DNA of 38,432 nucleotides from Roseicella frigidaeris (GTDB taxonomy: Bacteria; Pseudomonadota; Alphaproteobacteria; Acetobacterales; Acetobacteraceae), in contig NZ_QLIX01000033.1 in assembly GCF_003258945.1 (NCBI RefSeq), forward strand, positions 1 to 38,432, written 5' to 3'. Below the pieces are notes generated by a model. The model had not been told where the DNA came from and ran no database searches. It saw nothing but the letters and a program-made list of their open reading frames with translations. A program made the position numbers and the translations under genes. This document shows, piece by piece, positions 23,586 to 30,833 of the stretch; the stretch's first letter is position 1, and each line of letters starts with the position of its first letter.

Positions 23586-24613
23586 GTGGGCGCCTCCTTC
23601 GGCGTTGCGCCGGCGATCGGCGCGCCGCGGGTCACGGGTAGACCCGCAGCGGTCCATGCCTTCATGCCGCCGCGCAGCACAGCGACATCTTGATGCCCGG
23701 CGGCGACCAGCGCCTCGGCCGCGCGGGCGGACCGGCGATCGGTCAAGCAGACCAGCACCACCGCGCCCGTGCCGGCCTGAGCCGGGTCCGCCACCAACGC
23801 TTCCACCGGGATGTTGGCGGCGCGCGCGATGTGGCCGAGCGGGCCGGTGAACTCGTCAGCTCCGCGCACATCGATCACCCTCGGCGCGCCGGTTGCGGCG
23901 AGCACCTGCGACAGGGCATCGACATCGGTCCAGGCCATCGGCTCCCCGGCCGGGGCGGGCCGGCGGACGCGACGCAGCAGCCGTGGCAGGAAGGCAATGG
24001 CAGCGAGCACCGCCAGGCCGAGCAGCCCGTAGCGCAGCGCCGCCGCGTCGTCGCCCGAGAGCGCGCCGCGCCCGGCATGGCCGAGCCAGGCATAGGCAGC
24101 CGTGCCCGGGATCATGCTAATGGCGGTCGCCAGCACATACTGGCCGATCGGGATGCGCGTTAGGCCCAACGCGTAGTTGGCAAGATTGAAGGGCACCGCC
24201 GGCACCAGACGGACCAGCGCGACGAAACGCCAGCCCTCGGCCTCCACCCCGTCGACGACCTGCTTGAGCCGCCCGCCAGCGCGTCGTGCCACCCAGTCGC
24301 CGGCAAGATGGCGGGCCACCAGGAAGGCGAGCGTTGCCCCGAGCGTTCCACCCGCGAGGTTGATGACCGTGCCGAGCACCGGCCCGAACAGGGCGCCGCC
24401 GGCCAAACCGAACACCGAACCCGGCAGGAACAGCACAGTCGCCGCCGCAAAGATCAGGACGAAGCCGACCGCGCCCCAGGCGCCGAGGCCGCGCACCGCG
24501 TTCTCCAGTGCCGTGAGGTCCAGCCGGTCACGCACCAGGAAGGTCGCCGCGACCGCCGCCGCCAGCACCGCTGCCAGCAGCCAGCGGGACAACGGCCGCT
24601 GGGGCGCCGACAT
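23582..24613 (-). CDS. TVP38/TMEM64 (VTT) membrane protein fused to a rhodanese domain
   Basis: This 343-residue protein has two parts. Residues about 10-215 are a VTT/SNARE-associated membrane domain with the family signatures FLPGSVFGLAGGALFGPVLG and RLVPAVPFNLANYALGLT. Residues about 228-335 are a rhodanese domain with RVIDVRGADEF and an active-site loop with Cys289 (CLTDRRSARAAE) followed by VLRGGMKAWTAAGLPV. VTT proteins act in membrane lipid or small-molecule passage, and rhodaneses carry persulfide sulfur. The fusion puts a sulfurtransferase on the inner membrane, probably facing the cytoplasm. It overlaps both neighbours: TGATG with the hydroxylase and GTGA with the DsrE gene. Confidence 0.87.
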   Translation of the reverse strand: MSAPQRPLSRWLLAAVLAAAVAATFLVRDRLDLTALENAVRGLGAWGAVGFVLIFAAATVLFLPGSVFGLAGGALFGPVLGTVINLAGGTLGATLAFLVARHLAGDWVARRAGGRLKQVVDGVEAEGWRFVALVRLVPAVPFNLANYALGLTRIPIGQYVLATAISMIPGTAAYAWLGHAGRGALSGDDAAALRYGLLGLAVLAAIAFLPRLLRRVRRPAPAGEPMAWTDVDALSQVLAATGAPRVIDVRGADEFTGPLGHIARAANIPVEALVADPAQAGTGAVVLVCLTDRRSARAAEALVAAGHQDVAVLRGGMKAWTAAGLPVTRGAPIAGATPKEAPT

Positions 24614-25449
24614 CAGGCGCGCTCGCGCCGGCCGAGCGGATAGGCGCGATCATCCTCTCGCAGCGGCTGGGTCAGCATGCGATCGAGGCGCAGCTCACGC
24701 GGGTCGCGGAACTGCTCGATGCCGATCGTCATGGCCTCGTGCCCGGCGGCGGGCTGGGCGCGATAGGTGCCGAAGATCCGGTCCCAGACCGCCAGGTTGA
24801 AGCCGAAATTGCTGTTGGTTTCGCGCGGCACCACCGAATGATGGACGCGGTGCATGTCGGGCGTGACCAGCACAAGCCGGAGCAGGCGGTCGAGCCGTTC
24901 CGGCAGGCGCAGATTGGCGTGGTTGAATATCGCGGTTGCGTTCAGCAGCACCTCGAACACCAGCACCGCGACCGCCGGCGCGCCGAGGGCGACCACCACC
25001 ATCAGCTTGATGACCATCGACAGCAGGATCTCGACCGGGTGGAAGCGCAGGCCGGTGGTGACGTCGAAGTCGAGGTCGGCGTGGTGCATCCTGTGCAGCC
25101 GCCATAGCGCGGGCACAGCGTGGAACATCACATGCTGCAGATAGATGGCGAGGTCGAGCAGCACGACAGCGAGTAGGATCGCAAGCGGCTGCGGCACCCC
25201 GAGCCAGGGCAGCAACCCAACCCCGCGCCCCTCCAGGGCGAGCGCCAAGCCGACCGCCGCGGTGGGGAAGACGAGGCGCACCACCAGGCTGTCGAGCACC
25301 ACTACGCCGAGGTTGCTCGGCCAGCGCAGCCAGCGCCCGGCGCTGCGCTGGCGGCGCGGCAGCCAAGCCTCCAAGCCTGCCATTAGGGCCAGGATGCCGG
25401 CGAAGACCGCCAAACGGATCAGTGGCTCGTGGGCCAGAAGGCTGTTCAT
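24613..25449 (-). CDS. Sterol desaturase / fatty acid hydroxylase family protein
   Basis: This 278-residue membrane protein carries the di-iron histidine motifs of the family: LQHVMFHAVPALWRLHRMHH, then GLRFHPVEI, FNHANLRLP and HRVHHS near the C-terminus. Members use O2 and a di-iron centre to hydroxylate or desaturate lipids. There are about four membrane helices, and the His clusters lie on the cytoplasmic side. It is the first gene of the - strand operon and starts 81 bases from the divergent ArsR-rhodanese regulator. A link between a lipid hydroxylase and rhodanese proteins is notable. Sterols are unlikely in this organism, so the substrate is more likely a fatty acid, hopanoid or carotenoid. 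Confidence 0.85.
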   Translation of the reverse strand: MNSLLAHEPLIRLAVFAGILALMAGLEAWLPRRQRSAGRWLRWPSNLGVVVLDSLVVRLVFPTAAVGLALALEGRGVGLLPWLGVPQPLAILLAVVLLDLAIYLQHVMFHAVPALWRLHRMHHADLDFDVTTGLRFHPVEILLSMVIKLMVVVALGAPAVAVLVFEVLLNATAIFNHANLRLPERLDRLLRLVLVTPDMHRVHHSVVPRETNSNFGFNLAVWDRIFGTYRAQPAAGHEAMTIGIEQFRDPRELRLDRMLTQPLREDDRAYPLGRRERA

Positions 25450-25491
25450 GGAGCGGTTCCGGGTTGACGTGGCCCTGGCGGCTGTTCATTA

Positions 25492-25509
25492 TTCAATCAC
25501 ACGATTGAA
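25492..25509. promoter_or_regulatory. Palindrome, probable ArsR-type operator
   Basis: TTCAATC (25492-25498) and GATTGAA (25503-25509) form a perfect 7-4-7 inverted repeat between the divergent hydroxylase and regulator genes. It is AT-rich compared with the surroundings. ArsR-family repressors such as BigR and SqrR bind AT-containing dyads of this type in shared promoters. The site is 21 bases from the regulator's GTG and 42 bases from the hydroxylase ATG, so a bound repressor would cover both promoters. Confidence 0.7.
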
Positions 25510-25530
25510 CGTAGGATCGGGGCCAAGCCC

Positions 25531-26199
25531 GTGTCAAGCAGCGACAGCACCCCGAAGCGCCGCCTCCTCGCCGCCTTCGCTTCCGTGGGGCGTGCGCTTG
25601 GACACGAACATCGGCTGGAACTGCTCGAAGTCCTGGCGCAGGGGGACCGCACAGTCGACGCGCTGGCCGCGCGCTCCGGCCTGCCCTTCGCGAACACCTC
25701 GCAGCACCTGCAGCACCTGCGCCGTGCCGGCCTCGTCGAGACGCGGCGCGAGGGCAAGCACGTGGTCTACCGCCTGAGCGATGACGCGGTACCGGCGCTG
25801 CTCACCGCGCTGCGGCGGGTAGCGGAGCGCAACCTTGCCGAGGTCCAGCACGTGGTCGCCACCTACTTCGCTGGGCGCGACCGCCTGGAAGCGGTGTCAC
25901 GGGACGATCTGCTCGCCCGGCTCGGTGAAGGCGGCGTCATCCTGCTCGACGTACGGCCGGAGGACGAGTTCGCGGCCGGCCACCTGCCCGGCGCCCTGAA
26001 CGTGCCGCTTCACCGGCTGGATGCGGCCATCGCCGCGCTGCCGCGCGACTGCGAGGTTGTCGCCTACTGCCGAGGTCCCTATTGCGTGCTGTCCTTCGAT
26101 GCGGTGGAGGAGCTCCGGCGTCGGGGATTTCGGGCGCGGCGCCTGGAAGACGGCTTCCCGGAGTGGAAGGCGGCCGGCCTGGCCGTAGAGGCGGCGTGA
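25531..26199 (+). CDS. ArsR-family regulator fused to a rhodanese domain
   Basis: This 222-residue protein has an ArsR winged helix at residues about 10-95 (GHEHRLELLEVLAQ; recognition region PFANTSQHLQHLRRAGLVE; wing TRREGKHVVYRL) and a rhodanese domain at about 118-222 (LLDVRPEDEFAAGHLPGA). The rhodanese active loop is Cys180-RGPY-Cys185. The ArsR half has no cysteine at all, unlike BigR and SqrR, so persulfide or redox sensing must use the rhodanese cysteines. The GTG at 25531 gives the full winged helix; 81 bases separate it from the divergent operon. It likely represses that operon and itself until reactive sulfur appears. Ligand identity is inferred. Confidence 0.87.
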   Translation: MSSSDSTPKRRLLAAFASVGRALGHEHRLELLEVLAQGDRTVDALAARSGLPFANTSQHLQHLRRAGLVETRREGKHVVYRLSDDAVPALLTALRRVAERNLAEVQHVVATYFAGRDRLEAVSRDDLLARLGEGGVILLDVRPEDEFAAGHLPGALNVPLHRLDAAIAALPRDCEVVAYCRGPYCVLSFDAVEELRRRGFRARRLEDGFPEWKAAGLAVEAA

Positions 26200-26244
26200 C
26201 GGCGGAGCAGGCGGCACGGCCGCAATGAAGGGGGGAGCGGTCGG

Positions 26245-26745
26245 ATGCCTGTGACGCGAGAGGATCTGTTCCTACGCCTGGCGGCGCTTGGCATCGAGAC
26301 GTCGACGTTGCCCTACCCCGAGCACCGAACAGTGGAGGAGGGCAAGGCGCTGCGCGGCGATATGCCGGGGAGCTTCACCAAGAATCTCCTGCTGAAGGAC
26401 AAGAAGGGGCGGCTGTTCCTCGTGGTGGCGCACGAGGACAGCGTCTTCGACCTCAAGACGCTGCATGCGCGCGTCGGCGGTCAGGGCCGCCTTGGCTTCG
26501 CCACACCGGAGCAGGTTCGTGGCCTGCTCGGCGTCGATCCGGGAGCGATAACGCCCTTCGGGCTGATTAACGACACGGAGCAGGCCGTGGTGCCGGTGAT
26601 CGAGGCCGCGCTGCTGGCTGCTGAATGGCTCAACTTCCACCCGCTGGAGCAGACAGGCAGCACGAGCATCCGCCCGGACGATTTGCTCAGCTTTGTGCGG
26701 GCATGCGGGCACGCGCCGCTCTGCGTGGCGCTGGTAGACGGGTAG
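26245..26745 (+). CDS. YbaK/ProX-type prolyl-tRNA editing protein
   Basis: This 166-residue protein is a stand-alone editing domain of the YbaK/ProXp family. Typical segments are LPYPEHRTVEEGKALRGDMPG, SFTKNLLLKDKKGRLFLVV (the Lys in FTKNL is the conserved family lysine), LGFATPEQVRGLLGVDPGAITPFGL, and the C-terminal FHPLEQTGSTSIRPDDL. ProXp-ala proteins remove alanine wrongly attached to tRNA-Pro in the cytoplasm. It is 45 bases after the ArsR-rhodanese gene, same strand, and may be co-transcribed, though a sulfur-related job is not evident. The length is complete for the family. Confidence 0.9.
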   Translation: MPVTREDLFLRLAALGIETSTLPYPEHRTVEEGKALRGDMPGSFTKNLLLKDKKGRLFLVVAHEDSVFDLKTLHARVGGQGRLGFATPEQVRGLLGVDPGAITPFGLINDTEQAVVPVIEAALLAAEWLNFHPLEQTGSTSIRPDDLLSFVRACGHAPLCVALVDG

Positions 26746-26806
26746 CCACGGGCTGCTCCTCCGCCGCCTGCGGAGCGCGCCACGCAATGAGCGTCGCGCT
26801 GCGTCG

Positions 26807-27154
26807 ATGAGCCATATCGTCGCCCGACCGACTGCCGAATTGAACATCTCCGTGGTGACGCCCGCCCGCGACAGCCTGGAAGCCGTGACGCGGCAGGATC
26901 TGCTCGGCCGGCTGAAGGCGCGCGACGTCGTCGTGCTTGACGTGCGTCCGGAGGATGAATTCGCGGCCGGCCACCTGCCCGGCGCCCTGATCGTGCCTCT
27001 CGCCTCGCTCAATCGGGCCATGCTCGCGCTGCCACGCGACATGGAGATCGTCGCCTATTGCCGCGGACCATACTGCGTGTTGTCGTTCGATGCTGTTGAG
27101 GCACTGCGCGGCTCAGGATTCCAGGCACGACAAGGTCGCGGGCCTGACTGTTGA
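26807..27154 (+). pseudogene. Decayed second copy of the ArsR-rhodanese gene (rhodanese half)
   Basis: This 115-residue frame copies the rhodanese half of the regulator at 25531: LEAVTRQDLLGRLKARD, DVRPEDEFAAGHLPGA and AYCRGPYCVLSFDAVEAL are nearly the same. Sequence before the ATG, back to about 26748, still resembles the linker helix (LLLRRLRSAPRNERRAAS), but the winged helix is missing. At the 3' end the codons for the segment RLEDGFPEWK are deleted out of frame, so the frame ends GRGPDC. The original ending AGLTVEVA is still readable in the next frame up to a TGA at 27162-27164. The catalytic cysteines survive, so a stand-alone rhodanese fragment is conceivable, but the missing last strand argues for a remnant. 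Confidence 0.75.
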
Positions 27155-27261
27155 AGTAGCCTGAGGGCGAAACGGTCGCCGCAGTATCCGCAGGAACCCA
27201 TAGGGACGGAGCCTCCGCGATAGGCAATGGTTCAAGCCCGGGCGCGCTGCCTCCGAAAGAT

Positions 27262-28107
27262 CTACGCCAGCTCGCGCACGCGCTCATAGAACAGCCGCGC
27301 CGGCGCGCGCCGCGGCAAATCGGCGGGAAGCACTGCCCAGATCTGTCGGCGCATGGCCGGGCCCGCAAGGGCGACCCTGACGAGCGAGCCCGCCGCCAAC
27401 TCGTCGCGCGCCGCACATTCCAGCAGCACCGAGACGCCAAGCCCCGCCGCCACCGCTCGCTTCACGCCCTCAGTGCTGCCCATCGCCCGGGCCACGCGCA
27501 TCGGGGGTGCCGCGCTGCCCAAGGCCTCGGCCAGCACCCGGCCCATGCCGGTGCCGGGTTCTCCGCCGATCAACGGCTCGGCCAGGAAGATCTCCAGCGG
27601 TATCGGTTCCGTGCCCGCATAGCGGTGGCCTGGTGGCACGATGCCGATGACTGGCTCCTCCCGCCACGGCAACGCCTCGAAGCCTGGTCGTCCGTCCCAC
27701 CATTCGGTGAAAGCGATGTCCGTCTCGCCAGCCGCCAACAACTCGAGTGTCTCTGGGTTGGAGCCGAGGCGCAGTTCCTCTTCTGCACGCAGCAGTGGCG
27801 GAAGGAGGTAAAGGCCCGGATTGCGCGCCGAGCCGATGACCAGCGGACGCGATGTGAACAGGCTCGCAGCTTGGCGTGCGCCTTCCACAAGGCGGCGGGC
27901 ATGCGGCAGCAGGCGCTGCCCTTGTGGCGTCGGGGTACCGCCTCGGCGGCTGCGCTGGATGAGCGGCACACCGAGTTCCTCCTCCAGCCGGTGTAGGCGC
28001 TGGGTCAGCAACGGCTGCGACACGCCCAACCGCCGCGCCGCAGCGCGGAAGCCTCCATCTTCGACGACCGCGACGAAGCTATTCAGCAGGCCGAGGTCGA
28101 GCATCAT
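27262..28107 (-). CDS. ptxE: LysR-family regulator of the phosphite cluster (PtxE-like)
   Basis: This 281-residue LysR-type regulator has its HTH at residues about 4-62 (LLNSFVAVVEDGGFRAAARR, VSQPLLTQRLHRLEEELGVPL) and an effector domain after about residue 88 (RPLVIGSARNPGLYLLPPLL). The ATG overlaps the phosphite dehydrogenase stop by four bases, so they are co-transcribed. Pseudomonas stutzeri ptxE is likewise a LysR gene next to ptxD. The DNA it controls is probably the AT-rich stretch between ptxD and ptxA. The symbol is given by context; the effector is probably phosphite or phosphate status but is not visible in the sequence. Confidence 0.75.
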   Translation of the reverse strand: MMLDLGLLNSFVAVVEDGGFRAAARRLGVSQPLLTQRLHRLEEELGVPLIQRSRRGGTPTPQGQRLLPHARRLVEGARQAASLFTSRPLVIGSARNPGLYLLPPLLRAEEELRLGSNPETLELLAAGETDIAFTEWWDGRPGFEALPWREEPVIGIVPPGHRYAGTEPIPLEIFLAEPLIGGEPGTGMGRVLAEALGSAAPPMRVARAMGSTEGVKRAVAAGLGVSVLLECAARDELAAGSLVRVALAGPAMRRQIWAVLPADLPRRAPARLFYERVRELA

Positions 28108-29090
28108 GCCGCCCTTCCGATCAGACCCGGCACCGGCGCGCCGGCGAAGAAGGCGGCCATCGATTCCGCGGCCGCCATCTCGATCGCCTCGCGCACCTGC
28201 GCGACGGCCGAGCCGAGATGCGGCGTGAACAACGTGCGTGGGTGCGCGAGCAGCGCAGGCGGGATCTCGCGCGGACGGTCCGGCAGGGCCCAGTCCTCCA
28301 TGGCGAACACGTCGGCCGCGTATCCGCCGAGGCGCCCGGCTTCGAGGGCCGTCGCCACCGCCGCCTCGTCCACCAGCGAGCCACGCGCCACGTTCACCAC
28401 CAGCGCGTGGGCCGGCAGCAACGCCAAGCGCCTCGCGTCGAGGATGTGGTGGGTGGCGGGCGTCAGCGGCAGGCCCAGCACCAGCGCATCGGCCACTGGC
28501 AGCAATTCCTCGATCGGCGCAGCGGTCACACCCGGCGGGGCCGGGGCGCCCGCGTCATGGCCAAGGATCCGGCAGCCGAAGCCCTGCAACCGCGCAGCCA
28601 CAGCCTGGCCCACTCGACCGAAGCCCAGCAGCCCAACTGTCGCGCCTTCGAGCCCGGCTCCGTAGAGAATCGGCCGCCAGCCCGCGAAGCCGCCGCCGCG
28701 CACTAGCGCATCACCTACGCGAACATGCCGGCCGAGGCCGATGAGCAGCCCGACCGCAAGCTCGGCCGTAGGCGCGGTCAGCAGGTCCGGCACGACGGAG
28801 ACGACCACGCCACGGCGCTCACAAGCGGCAAGGTCGAAGTTGTCGGCCCCCTTCAGCGCACAGCCAATCATGCGCAGCCGCGGACAGGCAGCGAGGAAGG
28901 CCTCGTCCACATGGTCCGTCATGAAGGCGAGCAGCCCGTCTGCCTCGGCGGCGCGGGCGCGCAGCTCCACGACCGGCCAGGGCTCGGGGCCCGGGTTCAT
29001 CTCGACGGCGGCAAAGCCCCGCAGGCGCGCGAGGACGCGCTCGTGCAGTGGCTGCGTCGCGAGGATGCGAGGTGGCGGGGCGGGTTTCAT
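28104..29090 (-). CDS. ptxD: Phosphite dehydrogenase (NAD-dependent)
   Basis: This 328-residue D-2-hydroxyacid dehydrogenase-family protein oxidises phosphite to phosphate with NAD. It follows P. stutzeri PtxD closely: CALKGADNFDLAAC, VVPDLLTAPTAELAVGL, GGYAADVFAMEDWALPDRP and LFTPHLGSAV are PtxD-type, and the last two segments differ from general hydroxyacid dehydrogenases. Catalytic positions are present: Lys80, Arg236, Glu265 and His291 (PtxD Lys76, Arg237, Glu266, His292), as is Met57. The Rossmann motif GFGRVG is at 156-161, and Asp179, in place of PtxD Glu175, fits NAD preference. It is divergent from the phosphite/phosphonate ABC genes and overlaps the LysR gene. Length is normal (PtxD is 336). 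Confidence 0.93.
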   Translation of the reverse strand: MKPAPPPRILATQPLHERVLARLRGFAAVEMNPGPEPWPVVELRARAAEADGLLAFMTDHVDEAFLAACPRLRMIGCALKGADNFDLAACERRGVVVSVVPDLLTAPTAELAVGLLIGLGRHVRVGDALVRGGGFAGWRPILYGAGLEGATVGLLGFGRVGQAVAARLQGFGCRILGHDAGAPAPPGVTAAPIEELLPVADALVLGLPLTPATHHILDARRLALLPAHALVVNVARGSLVDEAAVATALEAGRLGGYAADVFAMEDWALPDRPREIPPALLAHPRTLFTPHLGSAVAQVREAIEMAAAESMAAFFAGAPVPGLIGRAA

Positions 29091-29123
29091 CGAGACGTCA
29101 CTCCGATAGCCGTCGTGGCCGGG

Positions 29124-29143
29124 TTATACGGCGATAAATTATC
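29124..29143. promoter_or_regulatory. AT-rich dyads between ptxD and ptxA
   Basis: In a 73-base divergent promoter region, TTAT (29124-29127) and ATAA (29134-29137) form one dyad, and GATAA-A-TTATC (29133-29143) forms a second, overlapping one. This is the most AT-rich stretch nearby. LysR-type proteins bind T-N11-A dyads of this kind, so it is the likely site for the LysR regulator of both gene sets. Confidence 0.5.
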
Positions 29144-29163
29144 AAACAAGCGTGGAGTTGCAA

Positions 29164-29967
29164 ATGAATGATCAAAGAGACCGCGCCGTTGCGCTACGAC
29201 TGATCGCCGCTGGCGTCGTCTATCCGAATGGCACGCGCGCACTTCATTCCACGAGTCTCGACTTCGCTGAGGGCGCCTTCACCGTGCTGCTCGGCCCTTC
29301 GGGCGCCGGGAAATCCACCCTGCTGCGCAGCCTCAACGGCCTTGTGCCGCTCAGCGAGGGGCATGTGGAGACGAGCCGCCTTGGCGTGGTGCGCGGCACG
29401 CGCGGCTGGCGTGAGCACCGCCGCTCCACCGGCATGGTGTTCCAGCAACACCAGTTGATCGGCCGGCTGACCGCCTTCGCCAATGTGTTAACCGGCCGCC
29501 TGGGCCACCACTCGACCCTGCGCAGCCTGCTGCCGCTTTCGCCCGCCGAGAAGCACCTCGCACTGGACGCGCTGGAGCGCGTGGGCCTGCTGGAATTTGC
29601 GCTGCGCCGCGCCGACCAGCTCTCCGGCGGGCAGCAGCAGCGCGTGGGCATCGCGCGCGCACTCGCCCAGGCGCCCAACCTGATCCTGGCCGACGAGCCC
29701 GTGGCCTCGCTCGACCCCGCCACCTCCGAGCGCGTGCTGGCCCTGCTGCACGACATCTGCCGGCAGGACGGGCTCTCCGCCATCGTCTCGCTGCACCAGG
29801 TCGACCTCGCCCGCCAGTTCGCCGACCGCATCATCGGCATCGGTGGCGGGCGCGTTGTGTTCGACGGACCGCCCAAGGATCTCGATGAGGCAGCGATCCG
29901 CCGCATCTACGGCGGCACCGCGCCCACCCCCGTACATGCCACCCGCATCTTGGAGACCACGCCATGA
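29164..29967 (+). CDS. ptxA: Phosphite/phosphonate ABC transporter ATPase (PtxA/PhnC)
   Basis: This 267-residue protein is a PhnC-family ATPase: Walker A GPSGAGKST (about 44-52), Q-loop VFQQHQLIGRLTAFANVL, signature LSGGQQQRV (about 153-161), Walker B LILADEP (about 173-179) and switch His in SLHQVDLAR. These features, including FQQHQLIGRLT, are those of phosphonate/phosphite uptake ATPases. ATG at 29164 has GGAG 6 bases upstream; a GTG at 29152 is possible. Its stop overlaps the binding-protein start by four bases. Next to ptxD it most likely powers phosphite uptake, though phosphonate is possible. Confidence 0.87.
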   Translation: MNDQRDRAVALRLIAAGVVYPNGTRALHSTSLDFAEGAFTVLLGPSGAGKSTLLRSLNGLVPLSEGHVETSRLGVVRGTRGWREHRRSTGMVFQQHQLIGRLTAFANVLTGRLGHHSTLRSLLPLSPAEKHLALDALERVGLLEFALRRADQLSGGQQQRVGIARALAQAPNLILADEPVASLDPATSERVLALLHDICRQDGLSAIVSLHQVDLARQFADRIIGIGGGRVVFDGPPKDLDEAAIRRIYGGTAPTPVHATRILETTP

Positions 29968-30833
29968 ACCGCCGCTCCCTGCTCGCCGCACCGCTGCTGC
30001 TGCCGGCGCTGGCCGCGACCCAGGCCCATGCCCAGGCGCAGAACCCCACTCGCCTGCGCATGGCGCTGCTGCCAGACGAGAACGCCTCCACCATCATCCA
30101 GAACGCGCAGCCGCTGCGCACGCATCTGATGCAGGCGCTGGGCCGTGACGTGCAGGTGGTGGTGACGACCGACTACTCCTCCATGATCGAGGCGATGCGC
30201 TTCGGCCGCATCGAGATCGCGTATTTCGGGCCGTTCTCCTACGTGCTGGCGAAGTCCCGCGCCGAGGGCATCGAGCCCTTCGCCGTGGGTGTCGAGCGCG
30301 GCTCGCCCACCTATCGCTCCATCATCATCGCAACCGCCGACGGTCCGGTGAAGAAGCTGGAGGATGTGCGCGGCCACCCGATGGCCTTCGGCGACCAGGC
30401 CTCCACCTCCTCGCACCTGGTGCCGCGCGCCACCATCCTGCGCCGCACCGGCCTGGTGGGCGAGCGCGACTTCCGCGTGGTGCATGTCGGCACGCATGAC
30501 GCGGTGGCCCGCACCGTGCAGTCGGGCCGCGCCCCGGTCGGCGCGCTGTCGGAGCTGATTTTCCATTCGCTGCTGGCACGGAATGTCATCCAGCGCGAGC
30601 GGCTGGTGGACGTCGCCTTCTCCGATCCCATCCCCAACTACCCGATGGTGATGCAGGGCAACCTGGCGCCCGAGCTGAAGCAGGCCATCCGCAATGCTTT
30701 CCTAAACCTGCGCGACGGTGAGTTGCTGCGTAACTTCCGCGTGGAGGGCTTCGCCGCCACTGACGACGCTGCTTACGACGTGCTGCGCGAGACGGCGCGC
30801 ATCCTGAACCTTGACCTCGGTCGGATGAGCTGA
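29964..30833 (+). CDS. ptxB: Phosphite/phosphonate-binding periplasmic protein (PtxB/PhnD)
   Basis: This 289-residue protein has a signal peptide with two arginines (MNRRSLLAAPLLLPALA, cleavage near AHA), then the PhnD fold: LRMALLPDENAS, TTDYSSMIEAMRFGRIEIAYFG, GDQASTSSHLVPR and later NYPMVMQGNLAPELK. In this family the Tyr/Ser residues around YSS and the ST-S-HL helix bind the phosphonate or phosphite oxyanion. It captures the substrate in the periplasm and hands it to the permease. Overlap with both neighbours (ATGA at the start, TGATG at the end) ties it into a single operon. Specificity for phosphite is inferred from the adjacent ptxD. Confidence 0.87.
   Translation: MNRRSLLAAPLLLPALAATQAHAQAQNPTRLRMALLPDENASTIIQNAQPLRTHLMQALGRDVQVVVTTDYSSMIEAMRFGRIEIAYFGPFSYVLAKSRAEGIEPFAVGVERGSPTYRSIIIATADGPVKKLEDVRGHPMAFGDQASTSSHLVPRATILRRTGLVGERDFRVVHVGTHDAVARTVQSGRAPVGALSELIFHSLLARNVIQRERLVDVAFSDPIPNYPMVMQGNLAPELKQAIRNAFLNLRDGELLRNFRVEGFAATDDAAYDVLRETARILNLDLGRMS

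Noticed and set aside
27180-27255. tRNA-like GGTTCAAGCCC segment near 27229
   Set aside because: Flanks do not pair as a T-stem and no D-arm or acceptor can be drawn.
28104-29090. Generic glyoxylate/hydroxypyruvate reductase
   Set aside because: CALKG with PtxD-type neighbouring residues and the AADVFAMEDWA segment match PtxD rather than GHPR-type enzymes.
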